DNA from: Polyangiaceae bacterium
GTDB taxonomy: Bacteria; Myxococcota_A; Polyangia; Polyangiales; Polyangiaceae
Assembly (NCBI GenBank): GCA_020633235.1
Contig: JACKEA010000003.1
Location: forward strand, 248,001-312,000
DNA length: 64,000 nucleotides
Direction of reading: 5' to 3'
Position numbers and translations under genes: made by a program. A model generated the notes under the pieces. It was not told the DNA's origin and did not search any database. It was given only the letters and a program-made list of their open reading frames with translations. Shown here piece by piece: positions 58,283-64,000 of the stretch. The number at the start of each line of letters is the position of its first letter. Position 1 is the first letter of the stretch.

Positions 58283-60613
58283 GTGGCGTCCGACGCACCC
58301 GAGAGCCCGCCCCCGGCGCTGGTGTTTGTCAGTGACGAGTCGGAGGAAGGGCCGCTCCTAGCCCGTGCGCTGTCGGAGCGAGGCTTCGATGCGCACGCCG
58401 TGCCCACGGGTGTGCTGAACGAACGCGCGTCGACGCGTCCTCCGCGTGTCGTCGTCTGCGATCTCGACGCCACGGGGGCTCTCGCCGCAGTGGAGAAGCT
58501 CCGGGAGCTGCCGGACGGCGAGCACATCGACGTCATCTTCCTGTCGGCCGAAGAACCGGAAGAAGCCGACGCCCTCACGGAGCAGAGCAGCGGCCTGTTC
58601 TTGCGTCCGGTGGATCCCAGCGCGCTGGTGCACAAGATCGAGGCCTTGCTCGGCATGCCTCCCGCAGAGCCGCAGCCCGAGCTGCCCTCCACCACGCCGC
58701 CACGCACGGCAGGCAGCGCGACCCCGAACGCTCAGCCTCCAGAGGCCGACTTCCCTTCCCACTCCAGCGTGCCGGTGGACGACGAGCACAGCTACCCGAG
58801 CTTGCCCGCTCCGGTGCCCCTGGGGTTTGCACCCGAGCCAGAGGCGCCACGGCACATCCCGCAGACGGAAATGAGCCCGGAGCTCGAGTCGCTGCTCGCT
58901 CGCGCGGAGCAACGCATCGGTTCCATGGCGCCGGGACGAAGCGACAAACCACCTCCTTCGCTGCGCATGTCCCCGGACGAAGAAGTCGAGGCGGTGCTGC
59001 CCGTAGAAGTTCTCGCGGCCCTCGACGAGCCCCTCGATCTCGAAGCCCAGGACGATGACTCCGACATCGGCAGCGCCTACGGCACGCGTTCTGGAAGTGC
59101 CAGCGGACGCACGGGCCTCGGAACGGGAACGGGGACGCACTCTGCAGGAGGCACCGGCCTCGGCACTGCGGCCGGCACCGTGGCGGGCCCGCTGTCTCAA
59201 GCCTTCGTCCCGCACATGAGCACGGCGGGGGCGGAACCCACCGCACCACCGCCCCGCGGCACCAGCGGGGGACGGACCAACGTCGCCAGTCAGCCGCCGG
59301 CAACGCCACGCACCGGCGCGCAAGCCTCCACACGGCCCCCCGAGGGCTCGGGTCGGGCGCAACCCCCGAGCTGGCCCGCGCCCCCACCCAACGCGATGGT
59401 CACCGCGGTGGAGGCGCGAGGTCTGTCCGGAACGCCATCGTCCCGCTCGCTACCGGAGATCATCGAGCCCCGTCCGCCACGACCCTACGACGTACCGCTG
59501 GGCGCTCCTCCACCGGTGCGCATCGATCCCGTGCCCACCGCAGCCCCGGCCGCCCCGCGCACGCCGGACATTCCCTCGGTGCTCGGGCGTGGCGACGCCC
59601 TCGAGGCGCTCGCCCGGGCAGTGCGTTCGCGATTCAGCGGGGCCCTGGCGCTGGAGGACGGCGCTGGGATCCGACGCGTGGTGATGCGCGACGGCGACAT
59701 CGTGATCGCCGCGTCGGGCGCCGAGGGTGAGAGCCTGGTGGCGTTCTTGAGCGAGCGCGGCGTACTCGCACCGGACATCGCCACGCGCCTGGGGCATCGC
59801 CTTCCCGCCTTCGGCCGCCATGCCGGCGCGGCGCTGATCGCCAACGGGCATCTGCGCCAGGACGAGCTGTGGCCGGTGCTGCGTGCTCACTCCGAGTGGA
59901 TCCTGGGACACATCGTGTTGATGGACAGCGGAGGAGCCAGCGTGGAGCGTGACGTCCCGCCCCGCCTCGCGGCCGAGCCCGCGGCCTTCGGCGGCGCCAC
60001 CGGCGCAGAAGTGCTGGTCGAGATCGGTCGCCGGGTGATCTCCCCGGAAGACGCCATGGCTCGTCTCGGCGGCGCGGATGCGCGGCTGAACCAAGGTCCC
60101 AGCGCTTCGCTCTTGAACGAGTGCGCACTCCCGGATTCCGAGGTGGCCTTGGTGCAGCGCCTCTCGGGCAACACCGCGGGGGAAGCCGTCGCTGCCGCCC
60201 CCGACCCGGCGTTTGCGGCGGTGCTCTTGTGCCTCCGATGCCTGGGCGTGCTCGAGGTGTTGGGCCCAAGCCCGGCCCAGGCGGCCGCCGAGGCGCCGGC
60301 TCCGGTTCAGCTCGATGCCCTGGACGAGAACGCCATCCGACAGCGCATCGTCGCTCGCCGCGCGCTGGTGGACGAAGGCGACTATTTCGCGCTGCTGGGT
60401 GTGAGTCGAGGGGCCACAGGGTACGACGTTCGGCGCGCCTACCTCGAGCTCCGGCGAGAGCTCGAGCCCAGCCGCCTGCTCACGGCAGCCAACGCGGACC
60501 TCAGGGACGACCTGGATTTGGTCATCGAGGTGCTCGACGAAGCCTACGAGATCCTTCGAGACAATGCCCGACGCGAGCGCTATCGACGCGCGCTGGAGGC
60601 GACGCCCGCCTGA
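58283..60613 (+). CDS. Pseudo-receiver / DUF4388 (PATAN) / J-like domain protein
   Basis: A 776-residue cytoplasmic signalling protein. The N-terminal receiver-like domain (about 10-125) keeps the Asp in VVVCDLDATG but has Arg in place of the invariant Lys (FLRPVD). A very long Pro/Gly/Ser/Thr low-complexity linker (about 126-430) follows. A DUF4388/PATAN-like domain (about 435-640) has FSGALALEDGAGIRRVVMRD. The C-terminal J-like domain (about 695-770, DYFALLGVSRGATGYDVRRA) lacks the HPD tripeptide, reading LEPSR in its place, so it is unlikely to stimulate DnaK. It starts at GTG 58283. It probably acts as a scaffold in two-component or motility signalling, by inference. Confidence 0.78.
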   Translation: MASDAPESPPPALVFVSDESEEGPLLARALSERGFDAHAVPTGVLNERASTRPPRVVVCDLDATGALAAVEKLRELPDGEHIDVIFLSAEEPEEADALTEQSSGLFLRPVDPSALVHKIEALLGMPPAEPQPELPSTTPPRTAGSATPNAQPPEADFPSHSSVPVDDEHSYPSLPAPVPLGFAPEPEAPRHIPQTEMSPELESLLARAEQRIGSMAPGRSDKPPPSLRMSPDEEVEAVLPVEVLAALDEPLDLEAQDDDSDIGSAYGTRSGSASGRTGLGTGTGTHSAGGTGLGTAAGTVAGPLSQAFVPHMSTAGAEPTAPPPRGTSGGRTNVASQPPATPRTGAQASTRPPEGSGRAQPPSWPAPPPNAMVTAVEARGLSGTPSSRSLPEIIEPRPPRPYDVPLGAPPPVRIDPVPTAAPAAPRTPDIPSVLGRGDALEALARAVRSRFSGALALEDGAGIRRVVMRDGDIVIAASGAEGESLVAFLSERGVLAPDIATRLGHRLPAFGRHAGAALIANGHLRQDELWPVLRAHSEWILGHIVLMDSGGASVERDVPPRLAAEPAAFGGATGAEVLVEIGRRVISPEDAMARLGGADARLNQGPSASLLNECALPDSEVALVQRLSGNTAGEAVAAAPDPAFAAVLLCLRCLGVLEVLGPSPAQAAAEAPAPVQLDALDENAIRQRIVARRALVDEGDYFALLGVSRGATGYDVRRAYLELRRELEPSRLLTAANADLRDDLDLVIEVLDEAYEILRDNARRERYRRALEATPA

Positions 60614-60647
60614 GCCCGTGGTAATTTGTCCGTGGCTGGGACAAACG

Positions 60648-62063
60648 ATGAAACGCGCACGCTTGCTTTCTGGGCTGGCTCTTGGCGTCGCGTTGGGTGC
60701 GCCACGAATCGCGGCAGCGGCACCCGACGCCGGCGCGGCTCCGACTCCGGGTGAGGTGATCGCCGAGTACTGCTCGGCCACCGACTACGAGTGCACCACT
60801 GCTCCGCTGGCCTACGCCAAGACCATCGAGCTGCCCGTGGCGTTCGACTGGGACACCGGTTGGATCCCGAACGGCAGCAACATCCAGGTTCGGTTCTTCG
60901 TCAAGCTTCCGGCCCAGACCACGGTGGAGCTCGAAGGCAGCTTCGAGACCACCTGGCCCGAGCCCATGACCCTCGCAACGCCCGGCGGGGGGCGTGGGTT
61001 CTTGAGCTTCGAGTACGGCCTGGAGGTCGGTGCTCAGGCAAAGGTGGATCTCACCGTCGGCGGTGTCGGCATCAAGTGGCAGGGGAACATCCCCTTCGTG
61101 CCCAAGGTCGACTGGAAAATGGCGGGCGAGAAGGAGTTCACCTCTTGGGCCTTCGAGCCGAACGGAGTGAGCGCAAGCGGGCTGTCACCCAAGCTCCGGC
61201 TCTTCGAGGTCAACGTGCTGAGCCTGGCCGGCATCCCAAGCCAGATCAGCAAGGGCGGCGTCGCTCTCGACGCGAAGGGCGAGCTCACCGCCACGTACCA
61301 GACGGAGCGGATGCGCATCGAGCCGGCGAAGGTCACGGACACCAACATCGAGAGCGAGAACGGCACCACCCTGCGGGACTTCGCCGGTGGCGCTTTCGTG
61401 GAGTACGACGTGTTCCCCGAAGGGCGCGTGGACTACGTGGGCACCATCCACCTGATCCCGTCCTTCTTCTTGACGGTGTTGGGCAAGGATTTCTCGATTC
61501 CCATCGTCGACGTCCCCGCCAGCCTCAAGGTCGGATCGCAGGATTTCATCTTCGATCCCGTGCGAGTCCACGTGCCGCTGCCGGACATCGAGCCGCTGCC
61601 CGCGGAGCTCGATTTCGGCGCCGTGGAGCTCGGAAAATCCAAGAAGCTCAGCGTCTCCCTTTCCAACGTGGGTGAGGCCAAGGCGCGCGCCGTCGCCTTC
61701 GTCGATTCGTCCATGACCAGCACCTTCGGCGCTCTGCCGCCCGAAGTGTTCGTGGAGTCGATGCAGAAGCAATCCGCCGACGTGGTGTTCGAACCGCAGG
61801 CGATGGGTCCCTTCGAGACAGTGCTGACCTACGTGACGAACGACCCGGACGATCGCTTTCGCAAGATCACGTTGCGGGGGACCGGCGTGGGGCCGGGGGA
61901 AGCACCGGACGGCGGTACGGACGGCGTGATCCCGAAGCAGGACGCCTCCGGGGATGCCGCGGGCTGTGGCTGCCGGACACCTGCACCGCGCCAAGACGCT
62001 CCCGGTGGAGCTTGGCTCGTCATGACGGGCGCGGTTCTGCTGGTTCGCCGGCGGCGGCGCTGA
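60648..62063 (+). CDS. MYXO-CTERM surface protein with choice-of-anchor-type domain
   Basis: A 471-residue exported protein. A signal peptide (about 1-25, ending RIAAAAPDAG) is followed by a large beta-rich region and an ASPM/SPD-2/Hydin-like Ig domain (about 315-420: ELDFGAVELGKSKKLSVSLS, and FETVLTYVTNDPDDRFRKIT). The C-terminus is a MYXO-CTERM-type tail: Gly-Cys motif AAGCGCRTP, a spacer, a hydrophobic helix (WLVMTGAVLLV) and a terminal RRRRR run. In Myxococcus such tails direct proteins to the cell surface via the myxosortase system. The ATG at 60648 starts the signal. The last 44 bp overlap the convergent gene. Confidence 0.85.
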   Translation: MKRARLLSGLALGVALGAPRIAAAAPDAGAAPTPGEVIAEYCSATDYECTTAPLAYAKTIELPVAFDWDTGWIPNGSNIQVRFFVKLPAQTTVELEGSFETTWPEPMTLATPGGGRGFLSFEYGLEVGAQAKVDLTVGGVGIKWQGNIPFVPKVDWKMAGEKEFTSWAFEPNGVSASGLSPKLRLFEVNVLSLAGIPSQISKGGVALDAKGELTATYQTERMRIEPAKVTDTNIESENGTTLRDFAGGAFVEYDVFPEGRVDYVGTIHLIPSFFLTVLGKDFSIPIVDVPASLKVGSQDFIFDPVRVHVPLPDIEPLPAELDFGAVELGKSKKLSVSLSNVGEAKARAVAFVDSSMTSTFGALPPEVFVESMQKQSADVVFEPQAMGPFETVLTYVTNDPDDRFRKITLRGTGVGPGEAPDGGTDGVIPKQDASGDAAGCGCRTPAPRQDAPGGAWLVMTGAVLLVRRRRR

Positions 62064-64000
62064 GCAGCTCCTCCGCGCTCTCTTTTCGGAGCAGTTGGCC
62101 GCGACCGCGCTCAGCGGCGGCCAACAGCCTGCTGCGCTTGGCGCGTCGTTTTTTGTCACGAGCCAAGACGCGATCGAAGCTTTCGCCGTCCATCACGCGA
62201 AGCTCGGGATCGAGCAACAGCTCGGCATCGGTCTCCACGGTCTCACCGGCGATCGGCTCGCGGAGCGCCGAGAGCCGATACTCGAAGTGGTCAGGGTGCT
62301 CTTCTTTGAGCGCGCGCCATTCGTCCCGTTGTCGCTGGGCTTCTTCGCTCAACGCGGCATCCTTGCCCAGCATCCGGCGCACGGCCCCGAGCAGACGCGG
62401 CGCCCGACGCAGCCAGAAAAACGGGGGCAGCCACTCCCACCAGCGCACCCGCGCTCGGGCGAGCAGCAACACGGCCGCCAGAACCGGAAGCATCTTCTCG
62501 CGGCATTCGCTCCCGAGGCAGGTCGCGAGCACCGCCAGGCGCTCGCTGAGCGCCGTGGCCGAGACGACGCTCCAGCGCTGCCGGGCCGCGGCCTCCTGCT
62601 CGTTGGCCAGATCCACCGCCAGCGCCCTCGAGCAAGCCCGCTCCGTATCCGGGTCCTTCGCGCGGGACAGCCGGCCGAGCTTGGTGTCGAGGCTGGCGGA
62701 CAGGGCCAGCAGCATGGTGCACGCCTCGCTGGCCACGAAGCTCGCGTCGTGCAGTCGCTCTTCGTCGACCTCGAGGCTGACCAACGCTCCCGTGGTGGCG
62801 TCCAGGGTGCGACGAACCGCGATGCGCCCCAAGCTGCAGCGCCGCGCGAAGAAGCTGCCCTCGGGTTCCGTCGGCTCGTAGTGGTGGACCACGAGGTAGC
62901 GCCGAGTAGGAAACGCGAGGTCCAACGCTTTGCCCAGGCGAGCCGCTACACGCGCGAGGGCGCTCTCTCGGGGCTTCTGGAACGGCCACAGCGTCACCCC
63001 CACGGAGAACACGTCGATGCCTTCGTCCACGGCTTTGGCGCCCAAGTCTTCGTCCTCGAGCCCGAGTCCGTCGACGTAGTCAGCGATCTCCGGCAGGCCC
63101 CGGAGCTCGGCGCGCGGCGCACGGGTCGTCACCAACAGCGGCTCGAGGCGCGGACGCCGGCCGACGAACGCCACGTGGGTGCCCTCCGCCCAGGCCGCGT
63201 GCAGCTGATCCTTGTCGACCAGCGTGGCCGCGCGAGTCTCGCCTTCCGGCGTGTCTACCAGCGAGCTCAGCACCACGATGGTCTTGCCGCGCACGTCCTC
63301 CGCCAAGCGCGCCAGATCGAACCCGCATTCCAACGAGACGTCGTAGGTCGAGATCTCGGTACCGAACCGCGACGCCTGCGCACGCCAGGCGTCGAGCTCG
63401 CCGCGGGTGGTGCGATTGTTGACGACCAACAGGATCTCGGCTCGCTCGTTCCGTCGATAGCGCTCCGCAACGCGCACCCCCGTCTCCCGAAACTGCACCC
63501 GGCGAAGCTCCTCGGGGGCTTCGATGCGCCCCAGGAGCAGCTCCGCCGAGAGCCGGATTTCCGAGTACGCCTCGGCCCCGACGCGCACCGCCAGCGTACC
63601 CGAAATCTCCGCCGACTCCCCGGGACCGAGCGTCGCGAGCTCGCGTTCGAACCCGGGCGAGAGGGAGACGCGCGCGTCGGCCTCGTCGAAGTACGCCACG
63701 TCCGGAGCCTCCGTCGAAATGCGGGTGACGATCCGCCGCGCGAGCTCGCTGCTCTTGCCGAACGCTCGCCCCGAAACGTTCGTGACGCGGTACGAGACGC
63801 GAGCTGCCTCTCCCGGTGCCAGGGACGGCAGTGTCTCGAGGGGCGACACCTCCACCGGAAAGCGAACCACGAACTGTCGCACGGCGTCCGTCAGCTGCCG
63901 CTCGAAGGTGGGAAACTCCCGGCGCACCGCCGGCAGGTAGCCGCGGAATCGAATGCGCTCGCTCTCTGCGAGAGCGTCCCCCGCCGTCGTCGGCTCGTAG
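62020..64000 (-). CDS. Large protein of unknown function, cut by the right window edge
   Basis: At least 659 residues; the frame is open from the TGA at 62020 to the window edge with no stop, so the true start lies outside. A GTG at 63927 is an internal candidate, but upstream codons continue sensible protein. The upstream half has CARDB/Ig-like beta sequence (LAPGEAARVSYRVTNVSGRA, LGPGESAEISGTLAVRV). A mixed alpha/beta region follows (VRVAERYRRNERAEILLVV) that may include a VWA-like or Rossmann-type fold. The C-terminal part has one hydrophobic segment (MLPVLAAVLLLARAR) and a charged helical tail. I do not recognise the family. Confidence 0.65.
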   Translation of the reverse strand, partial: YEPTTAGDALAESERIRFRGYLPAVRREFPTFERQLTDAVRQFVVRFPVEVSPLETLPSLAPGEAARVSYRVTNVSGRAFGKSSELARRIVTRISTEAPDVAYFDEADARVSLSPGFERELATLGPGESAEISGTLAVRVGAEAYSEIRLSAELLLGRIEAPEELRRVQFRETGVRVAERYRRNERAEILLVVNNRTTRGELDAWRAQASRFGTEISTYDVSLECGFDLARLAEDVRGKTIVVLSSLVDTPEGETRAATLVDKDQLHAAWAEGTHVAFVGRRPRLEPLLVTTRAPRAELRGLPEIADYVDGLGLEDEDLGAKAVDEGIDVFSVGVTLWPFQKPRESALARVAARLGKALDLAFPTRRYLVVHHYEPTEPEGSFFARRCSLGRIAVRRTLDATTGALVSLEVDEERLHDASFVASEACTMLLALSASLDTKLGRLSRAKDPDTERACSRALAVDLANEQEAAARQRWSVVSATALSERLAVLATCLGSECREKMLPVLAAVLLLARARVRWWEWLPPFFWLRRAPRLLGAVRRMLGKDAALSEEAQRQRDEWRALKEEHPDHFEYRLSALREPIAGETVETDAELLLDPELRVMDGESFDRVLARDKKRRAKRSRLLAAAERGRGQLLRKESAEELLSAAAGEPAEPRPS

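Overview
The window looks like chromosomal DNA of a GC-rich, Gram-negative soil-type bacterium of the phylum Myxococcota, most likely a Polyangia/Sorangiineae-like lineage. Several traits point that way. There is a C-terminal MYXO-CTERM-type tail at 60648-62063. There are three tandem bactofilins, a eukaryote-like Ser/Thr kinase coupled to a PEGA-like protein, and FHA and DUF4388/PATAN-type signalling proteins. There are also two von Willebrand A lipoproteins with Gly/Ala-rich linkers and many TPR envelope proteins. Codon third positions are strongly G/C, so long spurious open frames occur on the opposite strand of almost every gene. I see no insertion sequence, prophage, CRISPR array, rRNA or tRNA, and no sharp change in base composition.

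Layout. 1-8.2 kb: a TonB-dependent receptor carrying its own TonB C-terminal domain, with a coupled lipoprotein; a divergent NtrC-type regulator / histidine kinase pair; purB; an AraC-type regulator. 8.2-15.1 kb: an Asp-box (BNR) lipoprotein, a Ser/Thr kinase with a coupled PEGA-like protein, and a VWA lipoprotein. 15.1-22.9 kb: an ECF42-type sigma factor, a metallophosphoesterase, thioredoxin, DAHP synthase, TrmH, three bactofilins, pyrE and a small outer-membrane barrel. 22.9-23.47 kb: the only gene-free stretch over 300 bp, with three copies of a 107-bp repeat. 23.5-30.6 kb: a TetR-controlled SDR, a small secreted protein behind an excellent sigma-54 promoter, RlmI, an Mpo1-like protein, an FHA protein, and a periplasmic thiol-redox set (TlpA-like, OmpA-like, VKOR-DsbA fusion). 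30.8-41.1 kb: a VWA lipoprotein, then a co-directional block of a beta-barrel, free Met-R-sulfoxide reductase, a coiled-coil protein and three TPR proteins. This block resembles the Glt/Nfs gliding/spore-coat envelope machines of myxobacteria. 41.2-48.4 kb: an FG-GAP protein coupled to a Tat-type solute-binding protein, DUF2752, a purple-acid-phosphatase-like lipoprotein, a LuxR-type regulator, a receiver protein and glutathione reductase. 48.4-58.1 kb: a ten-gene leftward run of folK, ATP synthase b'-b-delta-alpha-gamma, a proline-rich membrane protein, glmS, a lipoprotein, a YtxH protein and an SDR. 58.1-64 kb: a 43-residue membrane microprotein, a pseudo-receiver/DUF4388/J-like protein, a MYXO-CTERM protein, and a large unknown protein that runs off the right edge.

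Genes that appear to work together are: kinase plus response regulator (3280-5924); TetR plus SDR, which share an operator; the VKOR/OmpA/TlpA oxidative-folding set; the TPR/barrel envelope block; and the partial ATP synthase operon, whose beta, epsilon, a and c subunits must be encoded elsewhere. Family names come from recognising motifs in the translated sequence. No database search was possible.
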